Under the pieces are notes generated by a model. It was not told the DNA's origin, did no database searches, and saw only the letters and a list, made by a program, of their open reading frames with translations. 64,000 nucleotides of DNA from Rebecca billardiae RCC1528 (Eukaryota; Haptophyta): the NCBI GenBank assembly GCA_965240325.2, contig OZ251223.1, positions 2,542,001 to 2,606,000 of the forward strand, written 5' to 3'. Shown here piece by piece: positions 54,641 through 64,000 of this stretch. The position numbers were made by a program, and so were the translations under genes. Positions within the stretch are counted from its first letter, which is position 1; each line of letters begins with the position of its first letter.

Positions 54641-57600
54641 ATGGCAACGCACGCCCTCGGGCTGCTCGTCCTGCTCGCCCCGGCGTTGCATCCCGTACTC
54701 TTGAGCGTGGGCAGCGCAGGCACGCCGACAGTGATCTCAGCTGGCAGATTGCACACGTGCGTGCGCTACTCGATCGGCGAAATCAAGTGGTGCGCCGCGC
54801 TGCTCGCCCGCCAGCCCACCCGCCCCGCCGCCGGCCCACGCCGCGTGCACACGCGAGCGCGCGTGGCGATCCGCGCTCAGCCGCTGCCCGGCGCGCGCGT
54901 GGCCACGCACCGTGCGCCGCAGCTTCGGCAGCGGCGGCAACGGGCGCCTGGGCTACGACGACGTCCTCGCGCGGGGCGACAACTCGAACGAGCTCGGCGC
55001 GAGGCTGCCTTTCATTCAACTCCCAAGCGGGACTACCGCGACCAGCGTCTCCGTGGGCCAGGTGCACGCGTGCGCGCTGCTCTCCGACTCGAGCGTGAGA
55101 TGGTGCGTGATGCGCTCGCGCCCGGCGCGGCTCGGCGCCTCGCGCATGCCCCGTGCCTCGCCTCGGCGCGCGCGCGCGCCCTTGCCCCCTCCTCCGGATT
55201 CGCGTGCTGACTGATCACGCGCGATGCCGTCACGCCGCCGCGCCGCGCGCGGGCGTGCGCGCTGTGGCCGCGTGCTCGACGCACGCGGCGCAGTTGGGGG
55301 GGCAACTCGTGGGGGCAGCTCGGCACCGGCGACAACGTCAACGCCGGCGACGGCGTGGGCGGCAGCCGGGCCATGGGTGACACGCTGCCCGCCGTCTACC
55401 TCGGCGCGATCGCGAGCGCGCACGAGGTGCAGTGCGGCGCGCTGCACACGTGCGTGCGCTCGACGATCACGACGCTGAGCGGGGGCGGCGGGATCGAGTA
55501 TATGCGGCGTCGACGGCTCATCGCTCTCGGCGGCGGCGGCGGCACCTCCACCAGCACTACGGGCATCCAGTGCTGGGGGCGTGGCGACGTGGGCTCGCTC
55601 GGGTATGAGGCGGCCACTGACCTCAACGCGCCCGGCGGCCACCTCGACTTCGGGACGACTTCGGCCATCAGCCAGTGGAGCGTGCACGTCGGTGCGCACG
55701 GCTGCGTGGTCTTTGCCGACGCGCACGTCAAATGGTGCGCCGCTGGCCCCGCGCGTGCGCGCCATGCGCCGTGCCCGTGCTGGCAGCGGCCCCCGCCCCC
55801 CCAGAGCTGAGCCGAGCGCACCCCGTGCTGGCGTGCGCGCCGCGCGTGCGCAGCTGGGGCTACAACGCGTGGGGGCAGCTCGGCGACGGCAGTCTGATCA
55901 GCAAAGGGAACGCGGCGAGCTCGATGGGCACCAACCTGCCGTACATCGCCGTGGGCGGCTCGGCGGTCGAGGTTGGTGTCGGCTGGGGCCACACGTGCGT
56001 GCGGCTCTCAGACGACAGCCTCAAGTGCTGGGGCGAGGGTGCGAACGGCCGGCTGGGCACGGGGAGCGCCGTCGACCAGACGGCGCCCACGGCGCTGTCG
56101 GACGGTGGTCTGGGCACCGGTCTCGTCGCCTCTGACATCCAGCTCGGCGGACTGCAGTCGTGCGCGCTGCTCACGAGCGGCGCCTTAAAATGGTGCGCAC
56201 GCACGCGCGCGCGGGTCCGCCGCCGCCTCCGCGGCTTGCGCTGCGATGGGCAATCCGCCGCGACCGCCGGCGCGCCCCGCGCCACGTACGTGGCCGGCGC
56301 CGCGGCGTGCCGTGCGCCCGCGTGCGCGCCCCTTAGCTGACTCGTGCGCTGCGCCCACCGCGCGCTCGCAGCTGGGGCAACGGCGCGAACGGCGAGAACG
56401 GCGCAGCCGACGGCTTGGGGCGCGGCTACCACCCAGGCGAGATGGGCGACGCTCTGAATCCGGTCGACCTCGGCGCGGGCCGGACCGTGACGACGTTCAG
56501 CACGGGGTACGAGCACACGTGCGCGCTGCTGGACGACGAGGCCATCAAGTGGTGCGTGCGCGCACGCGCGCAAGTGCCTGCGCTGCGCTGCGCTGCGCGC
56601 GCGGCCGCGCAGCGGGGGGCACAGGGCAGCGCGGCACCGCTGCCGCGCTCGGTGGCTTCCTTCCGCCTCACGGCCTCTGCCCCGCCCCCGCGCCCACGCC
56701 CTGCGCGCCGCGCCGCGCCCGCAGCTTCGGCAACGGCGCCTTGGGCAGGCTCGGGTACGGCGACACGGTGACGCGTGGCACGCTCCCGGCCCAGATGGGG
56801 GACGGGCTGCCCGCGATTGGGCTGCCGCCGCCGCCGCCGCCGAGCCCGCCACCGCGCCCACCGCCGAGCCCGCCGCCGAGCCCGCCGCCGTCGCCACCGC
56901 CACCGTCGCCGCCGCCCTCGCCCCCGCCGAGCCCGCCGAGCCCACCGCCGAGCCCGCCGCCGCCGGCCCCGCCGCCCTCGCCGCCGCCGCCCTCACCACC
57001 GCCCTCGCCGCCGCCGCCCTCGCCGCCGCCCTCGCCGCCGCCCTCACCGCCGCCCTTGCCGCCACCGTCGCCGCCGCCCAGCCCGCCGCCGAGCCCGCCG
57101 CCTTCACCTCCGCCGAGCCCACCACCCCTGGTGCCAGCCCCGCCACCCTCACCGCCGCCCTCTCCGCCGCCCTCGCCGCCACCGAGCCCGCCGCCCTCGC
57201 CACCGCCGAGCCCACCGCCCTCGCCGCCGCCCTCGCCGCCGCCCGCGTCGCCCCCGTCCCCTCCGCCCTCGCCACCGCCGAGTCCTCCGCCGAGCCCGCC
57301 GCCGCCTTCGCCGCCGCCGAGCCCGCCGCCGAGCCCGCCACCGTCGCCACCGCCACCGTCGCCGCCACCCTCGCCACCGCCGAGCCCGCCGCCGAGCCCG
57401 CCACCGAGCCCACCGCCGTCGCCACCACCAAGCCCACCGCCGAGCCCTCCGCCGAGCCCGCCGCCCACACTGCCGCCCAGCCCGCCGCCCAGCCCGCCGC
57501 CCAGCCCACCGCCGCCGTCACCACCGCCAAGCCCCCCGCCAAGCCCACCGCCATCGCCACCACCCTCGCCGCCGCCGAGCCCGCCGCCGAGCCCGCCGCC

Positions 57601-60600
57601 CTCGCCGCCGCCAAGCCCACCGCCACCGAGCCCACCGCCGAGCCCACCGCCATCGCCGCCACCGAGCCCGCCGCCCAGCCCGCCGCCAAGTCCACCGCCC
57701 TCGCCGCCGCCGAGCCCGCCGCCACCCTCGCCACCGCCAAGCCCGCCGCCGAGCCCACCGCCCTCGCCACCGCCCTCGCCCCCGCCGAGCCCGCCACCGA
57801 GTCCGCCGCCGTCGCCACCGCCACCATCGCCGCCACCCTCGCCCCCTCCGAGCCCTCCGCCGTCGCCGCCGCCGAGCCCACCGCCGTCGCCACCGCCAAG
57901 CCCCCCGCCAAGCCCACCGCCAAGCCCACCGCCATCACCGCCACCCTCGCCGCCGCCCTCGCCGCCGCCGAGCCCGCCACCCTCGCCGCCGCCAAGCCCA
58001 CCGCCACCGAGCCCACCGCCGAGCCCACCGCCATCGCCGCCACCGAGCCCGCCGCCCAGCCCGCCGCCAAGTCCACCGCCCTCGCCGCCGCCGAGCCCGC
58101 CGCCACCCTCGCCACCGCCAAGCCCGCCGCCGAGCCCACCGCCCTCGCCACCGCCCTCGCCCCCGCCGAGCCCGCCACCGAGTCCGCCGCCGTCGCCACC
58201 GCCACCATCGCCGCCACCCTCGCCCCCTCCGAGCCCTCCGCCGTCGCCGCCGCCGAGCCCACCGCCGTCACCACCGCCAAGCCCACCGCCAAGCCCGCCG
58301 CCAAGCCCACCGCCGCCGTCTCCGCCGCCGAGCCCACCGCCGAGCCCACCGCCAAGCCCACCACCCTCGCCGCCGCCGTCGCCGCCACCCTCGCCGCCGC
58401 CCTCGCCGCCGCCGAGCCCGCCGCCCTCGCCGCCGCCCTCGCCGCCGCCCTCGCCGCCACCGAGCCCACCGCCACCGAGCCCACCGCCCAGCCCACCGCC
58501 ATCGCCACCACCGAGCCCACCGCCCAGCCCGCCGCCAAGCCCACCGCCTTCGCCGCCGCCGAGCCCACCGCCCTCGCCGCCGCCGCCGAGCCCACCGCCC
58601 TCGCCGCCGCCGAGCCCACCGCCGAGCCCGCCGCCGAGCCCACCGCCGTCGCCACCGCCCAGCCCACCGCCGTCGCCACCGCCCAGCCCACCGCCGCCGT
58701 CACCGCCGCCGAGCCCACCGCCGAGCCCACCGCCGAGCCCACCGCCCTCGCCGCCACCCTCACCGCCACCCGCGCCGCCGCCATCACCGCCACCAAGCCC
58801 GCCGCCATCGCCGCCGCCGAGCCCACCGCCCTCGCCTCCGCCGAGCCCGCCGCCACCGAGCCCACCGCCGAGCCCGCCGCCCTCGCCACCGCCCAGCCCG
58901 CCGCCCAGCCCGCCACCGAGCCCACCGCCGTCGCCACCGCCGAGCCCGCCGCCATCGCCGCCACCGCCATCTCCTCCGCCGTCACCGCCGCCGAGCCCGC
59001 CGCCCAGCCCGCCGCCGAGCCCGCCGCCGTCGCCGCCACCCAGCCCGCCACCGAGCCCGCCACCCAGCCCACCGCCGCCGTCAGCACCGCCGAGCCCGCC
59101 GCCAAGCCCGCCCCCGTCACCACCACCCTCGCCGCCGCCCTCGCCGCCGCCGAGCCCGCCGCCCTCGCCGCCGCCGAGCCCGCCGCCCTCGCCTCCGCCC
59201 TCGCCGCCGCCCTCGCCGCCGCCGAGCCCACCGCCACCGAGCCCACCACCGAGCCCGCCGCCATCGCCCCCACCGAGCCCGCCGCCCTCACCACCTCCGT
59301 CGCCACCGCCGTCGCCACCGCCGAGCCCGCCGCCCTCGCCTCCGCCGCCGTCACCGCCACCGTCACCGCCGCCGAGCCCACCGCCGAGCCCACCGCCGAG
59401 CCCACCGCCCTCGCCACCGCCCAGCCCGCCGCCGAGCCCGCCGCCGAGTCCACCGCCGTCGCCACCGCCTAGCCCGCCGCCGAGCCCACCACCGTCGCCG
59501 CCACCGTCGCCACCACCGAGCCCGCCGCCGTCGCCGCCGCCGAGCCCACCTCCGCCCTCACCACCGCCCTCGCCGCCGCCGAGCCCGCCGCCCTCGCCGC
59601 CGCCCTCGCCGCCGCCCTCGCCGCCGCCCTCGCCGCCGCCCTCGCCACCCCCCTCGCCACCGCCCTCGCCACCGCCGAGCCCGCCGCCCTCGCCACCGCC
59701 GAGCCCACCGCCTCCGAGCCCGCCGCCAAGCCCGCCGCCGTCGCCGCCACCGAGCCCGCCGCCTAGTCCTCCACCAAGCCCACCGCCCTCGCCACCGCCG
59801 AGCCCGCCCCCGTCGCCGCCACCGCCATATCCGCCCCCGTCGCCGCCACCCAGCCCGCCACCGAGCCCGCCGCCGAGCCCGCCACCGTCGCCGCCACCGA
59901 ACCCGCCACCGAGCCCGCCGCCCTCACCGCCGCCTTCGCCGCCGCCGAGCCCACCGCCATCGCCGCCGCCACCGAGTCCGCCGCCTTCGCCGCCGCCCTC
60001 GCCGCCACCGAGTCCGCCGCCCTCACCACCACCCTCGCCGCCGCCCTCGCCACCGCCCAGCCCGCCGCCCTCGCCTCCGCCCTCGCCGCCACCGAGCCCG
60101 CCACCGAGCCCCCCACCGAGCCCGCCGCCGCCATCGCCGCCGCCATCGCCACCGCCATCGCCGCCGCCAAGGCCGCCGCCTTCCCCACCGCCGAGCCCGC
60201 CGCCTTCGCCACCGCCCAGCCCACCGCCGTCGCCTCCACCGCCAAGCCCTCCCCCAAGCCCGCCCCCAAGCCCGCCCCCCAGCCCGCCGCCGTCGCCGCC
60301 GCCATCGCCACCGCCAAGCCCGCCGCCGAGCCCGCCTCCGAGCCCGCCTCCGCCATCACCGCCGCCCAGCCCACCGCCAAGCCCGCCGCCATGGCCACCG
60401 CCGAGCCCACCGCCGTCGCCACCGCCATCCCCGCCGCCGTCTCCGCCGCCGAGCCCGCCTCCACCGAGCCCGCCGCCCTCGCCGCCTCCAAGTCCGCCTC
60501 CCGCGCCGCCGCCGAGCCCGCCGCCGAGCCCGCCGCCGAGCCCGCCGCCAAGCCCGCCGCCAAGCCCGCCACCATCGCCACCGCCCTCACCGCCGCCGTC

Positions 60601-63600
60601 GCCGCCGCCGAGCCCACCACCGCCGAGCCCACCGCCAAGCCCGCCTCCTTCGCCGCCTCCGAGCCCGCCACCGTCGCCGCCTCCGCCATCACCCCCGCCG
60701 TCGCCACCCCCGTCGCCGCCGCCAAGCCCACCGCCAAGCCCGCCGCCCTCGCCACCACCTAGCCCACCACCCAGCCCGCCGCCGAGCCCGCCGCCGTCGC
60801 CGCCGCCGAGCCCACCGCCATCGCCGCCACCGAGTCCGCCGCCAAGCCCGCCGCCAACTCCGCCACCCTCTCCGCCACCAAGCCCGCCACCAAGCCCGCC
60901 GCCGAGCCCACCACCGTCACCGCCTCCTAGCCCGCCTCCAGGCCCGCCACCCTCGCCGCCACCGTCACCGCCGCCAAGCCCGCCGCCGTCGCGGCCGCCG
61001 AGTCCGCCGCCCTCACCGCCTCCGGGCCCGCCCCCCAGCCCACCGCCGTCGCCACCGCCGAGCCCACCACCGTCGCCACCCCCGAGCCCGCCCCCAAGCC
61101 CGCCACCCTCGCCGCCACCGTCACCACCACCAAGCCCGCCGCCGTCGCCGCCGCCGTCGCCACCGCCAAGCCCACCGCCGTCGCCACCGCCGAGCCCACC
61201 ACCGTCGCCGCCCCCGAGCCCGCCCCCAAGCCCGCCACCCTCGCCGCCACCGTCACCACCACCAAGCCCGCCGCCGTCGCCACCGCCGTCGCCACCGCCA
61301 AGCCCACCACCGAGCCCGCCTCCGAGCCCACCGCCCTCGCCGCCACCGTCGCCGCCGCCAAGCCCACCGCCGTCGCCACCGCCGAGCCCACCACCTTCAC
61401 CGCCCCCGAGCCCGCCGCCAAGCCCTCCGCCGTCACCGCCGCCAAGCCCGCCGCCGTCGCCACCGCCGAGCCCACCACCGTCGCCACCCCCGAGCCCGCC
61501 CCCAAGCCCGCCACCCTCGCCGCCACCGTCACCACCACCAAGCCCGCCGCCGTCGCCGCCGCCGTCGCCACCGCCAAGCCCACCACCGAGCCCGCCCCCG
61601 AGCCCACCGCCCTCGCCGCCACCGTCGCCGCCGCCGAGTCCGCCGCCCTCACCGCCTCCGAGCCCGCCCCCCAGCCCACCGCCGTCGCCACCGCCGATCC
61701 CACCACCGTCGCCGCCCCCGAGCCCGCCCCCAAGCCCGCCACCCTCGCCGCCACCGTCACCACCACCAAGCCCGCCGCCGTCGCCACCGCCGTCGCCACC
61801 GCCAAGCCCACCACCTTCACCGCCCCCGAGCCCGCCGCCAAGCCCTCCGCCGTCACCGCCGCCAAGCCCGCCGCCGTCGCCACCGCCGAGCCCACCACCG
61901 TCGCCGCCCCCGAGCCCGCCCCCAAGCCCGCCACCCTCGCCGCCACCGTCACCACCACCAAGCCCGCCGCCGTCGCCGCCGCCGTCGCCACCGCCAAGCC
62001 CACCACCGAGCCCGCCCCCGAGCCCACCGCCCTCGCCGCCACCGTCGCCGCCGCCGAGTCCGCCGCCCTCACCGCCTCCGAGCCCGCCCCCCAGCCCACC
62101 GCCGTCGCCACCGCCGAGCCCACCACCGTCGCCGCCCCCGAGCCCGCCCCCAAGCCCGCCACCCTCGCCGCCACCGTCACCACCACCAAGCCCGCCGCCG
62201 TCGCCGCCGCCGTCGCCACCGCCAAGCCCACCACCGAGCCCGCCCCCGAGCCCACCGCCCTCGCCGCCACCGTCGCCGCCGCCGAGTCCGCCGCCCTCAC
62301 CGCCTCCGAGCCCGCCCCCCAGCCCACCGCCGTCGCCACCGCCGATCCCACCACCGTCGCCGCCCCCGAGCCCGCCCCCAAGCCCGCCACCCTCGCCGCC
62401 ACCGTCACCACCACCAAGCCCGCCGCCGTCGCCGCCGCCGTCGCCACCGCCAAGCCCACCACCGAGCCCGCCCCCGAGCCCACCGCCCTCGCCGCCACCG
62501 TCGCCGCCGCCGAGTCCGCCGCCCTCACCGCCTCCGAGCCCGCCCCCCAGCCCACCGCCGTCGCCACCGCCGAGCCCACCACCGTCGCCGCCCCCGAGCC
62601 CGCCCCCAAGCCCGCCACCCTCGCCGCCACCGTCACCACCACCAAGCCCGCCGCCGTCGCCACCGCCGTCGCCACCGCCAAGCCCACCACCGAGCCCACC
62701 TCCGAGCCCACCGCCCTCGCCGCCACCGTCACCGCCGCCAAGCCCACCGCCGTCGCCACCGCCGAGCCCACCACCTTCACCGCCCCCGAGCCCGCCGCCA
62801 AGCCCTCCGCCGTCACCGCCGCCAAGCCCGCCGCCGTCGCCACCGCCGAGCCCGCCACCGAGCCCGCCGCCATCACCGCCTCCATCGCCGCCGCCGAGCC
62901 CACCGCCATCGCCGCCACCGAGCCCGCCCCCAAGCCCACCGCCAAGCCCGCCGCCCTTGCCGCCGCCGAGCCCGCCGCCGAGCCCACCGCCCAGCCCGCC
63001 GCCCAGCCCGCCGCCCTCACCGCCACCGAGCCCGCCGCCCAGCGCTCCCCCGTCACCGCCGCCGAGCCCTCCACCGAGCCCACCGCCCTCGCCTCCACCG
63101 TCGCCGCCGCCGAGCCCACCGCCTTCACCGCCTCCGAGCCCGCCGCCAAGCCCTCCGCCGTCGCCGCCTCCAAGTCCGCCACCGAGCCTGCCACCATCGC
63201 CACCGCCATCGCCGCCGCCGAGCCCGCCGCCCACCCCACCGCCCTCGCCGCCCCCGTTGCCGCCGCCGAGCTCACCGCCCTCACCGCCTCCGAGCCCGCC
63301 GCCAAGCCTGCCGCCGTCGCCGCCTCCAAGTCCGCCACCGAGCCCGCCACCATCGCCACCGCCATCGCCGCCGCCGAGCCCGCCGCCGAGCCCACCACCG
63401 TCGGCGCCGCCGAGCCCACCGCCAAGCCCGCCCCCTGTGCCGCCGCCATTGCCACCACCGAGCCCGCCGCCATCGCGAGCGCCAAGCCCGCCACCATCGC
63501 CGCCGCCGAGCCCGCCTCCGATGGCGCCACCGTCACCCCCACCAAGCCCACCGCCGTCGCCACCACCATCGCCGCCGCCACCGCCGCTGCCAAGCCCGCC

Positions 63601-64000
63601 GCCGTCACAGCCGCCGAGCCCGCCGCCGAGCGCGCCGCCACCCCCGCCGCCCTCCCCGCCCAGCGTGCCGCAGCCGCCGCCGCCTCCGCCGCCGAGCCCG
63701 CCGCGCGAGCCGCCGCCGAGCCCGCCGCCGAGCCCGCCGCCGCTGCTGCCGCCGCCGCCGCGCACGGAGCCGTTCCCGCCGCCGGCGCCACCAAGCCCGC
63801 CTCCCGCGCTGCCGCCCGCGCCGCCGCCCTCGCCGCCGCCGAGCCTACCACCGAGCCCGCCGCCGGGCCCGCCGCCCTCGCCGCCGCCAAGCCTACCTCC
63901 CGCACCGCCGCCAAGCCCGCCGCCGAGCTTGCCGCCGCTGCTGCCTCCGCCGCCGCGCACGGAGCCGTTCCCGCCGCCGGCGCCGCCAAGCTCGCCGCCG
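54641..64000 (+). CDS. Secreted RCC1-repeat protein fused to giant Ser-Pro-Pro-Pro tail (partial, open at window end)
   Basis: Exons 54641-54789, 54923-55102, 55294-55734, 55854-56192, 56372-56551 and 56725-beyond 64000; 2855 codons lie in the window. The N-terminus is a signal peptide ('MATHALGLLVLLAPALHPVL'). Residues ~30-460 hold RCC1-type propeller repeats: 'SAGRLHTCVRYSIGEIKC', 'VSVGQVHACALLSDSSVRC', 'NSWGQLGTGDN', 'GVGWGHTCVRLSDDSLKCWG', 'STGYEHTCALLDDEAIKC'. Every intron is phase 2 within the conserved Cys codon (TG|C or TG|T). From ~56822 the frame is almost only Pro and Ser as (SPPP)n and SPPPP, about 2390 residues without a stop, resembling pherophorin/extensin hydroxyproline-rich glycoproteins. 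Only sporadic residues intervene (LVPAP, ASPPS, PRTEPFPPP). It is probably an extracellular or cell-covering glycoprotein: lectin-like or ligand-binding head on a rigid rod. The function of the head is unknown. The minus-strand Gly-rich frame over the same DNA is a shadow. Confidence 0.85.
56822..64000. repeat. CCGCCG/AGCCCG low-complexity array coding (SPPP)n
   Basis: More than 7 kb of CCN-CCN-CCN-(AGC/TCN) units. Higher-order copies stand out: 57601-57890 recurs near 57982-58270 (offset 381 bp), and within about 61.0-62.7 kb a block starting 'GAGCCCGCCCCCAAGCCCGC' recurs, often at 231-bp spacing. Offsets are multiples of three, so frame is kept. Confidence 0.9.

Noticed and set aside
55860-59465. 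Minus-strand Ala/Val/Gly/Ser-rich frame of about 1200 codons, and a similar one at 60927-63989
   Set aside because: Another reading of the same low-complexity DNA; stop-free only because the repeat lacks stop triplets.
56668-63960. Minus-strand frame of about 2430 codons, almost pure Gly with Leu/Asp/Glu
   Set aside because: It is the antisense of the plus-strand SPPP tail, which is joined in phase to RCC1 exons with signal peptide. The Gly frame has no supported start context or domain.

Overview
The window reads as nuclear DNA of a eukaryotic microalga. It is extremely GC-rich, protein-coding genes carry short GC-rich introns with GTGCG-type donors and CGCAG acceptors, several proteins have algal or plant-type relatives (GARP DNA-binding domain, DEG9/10-type protease, plant-like p300/CBP, EsV-1-7 zinc-binding repeats, hydroxyproline-rich-glycoprotein-like tail), and the intergenic spaces are full of AT/GA microsatellites. 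A haptophyte is my best guess, with a pelagophyte or other marine phytoflagellate not excluded. That placement is inference; no marker gene here settles it.

Layout. 1-1374 is the 3' end of a GBF1/GNOM Arf-GEF (+). 2316-4085 is a sodium:neurotransmitter-symporter-family transporter (-). 4553-5686 is a foldback-type mobile element with 416-bp inverted arms and a 7-bp target duplication. 5830-6729 is TFIIH subunit TFB4/p34 (-), divergent from glycerol kinase at 6888-8682 (+). 9233-10915 is a DEG9/10-like protease (+). 11912-12778 is eIF5A (-), divergent from 13046-17943, an alanine-rich, motif-degenerate ABCC/MRP-type transporter (+). 18296-19903 is a protein of twelve EsV-1-7 repeats (-). 21541-23145 is a GARP-domain transcription factor (+). 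24675-25807 is an ALYREF-like protein with three RRMs (-). 27486-33318 is a p300/CBP-type histone acetyltransferase (+). 33.3-41.4 kb is gene-poor and holds two ~1.9-kb terminal-inverted-repeat elements sitting in TA microsatellites, plus a dispersed repeat. 41394-43156 is a secreted RTX-like repeat protein (+). 45040-47117 is malic enzyme (-), divergent from exosome subunit RRP4 at 47348-48328 (+). 49203-53553 is NUP98 (+). 54641 to the window end is a secreted RCC1-repeat protein fused to a Ser-Pro-Pro-Pro tail of more than 2,300 residues, still open at the edge.

The genes do not form one pathway. Housekeeping nuclear functions are frequent (TFIIH, exosome, mRNA export, NUP98, p300/CBP, eIF5A), interspersed with surface or secreted algal proteins (RTX-like, RCC1-SPPP). 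Nearly all introns were placed by me from reading frame, GT(GC)-AG ends and family alignment from memory; transcript data are the decisive test. The most unusual items are the RCC1-SPPP giant protein, the EsV-1-7 array, the TA-microsatellite-nested TIR elements, the foldback element, the degenerate ABC protein and a NUP98 that stops exactly at the usual self-cleavage residue.
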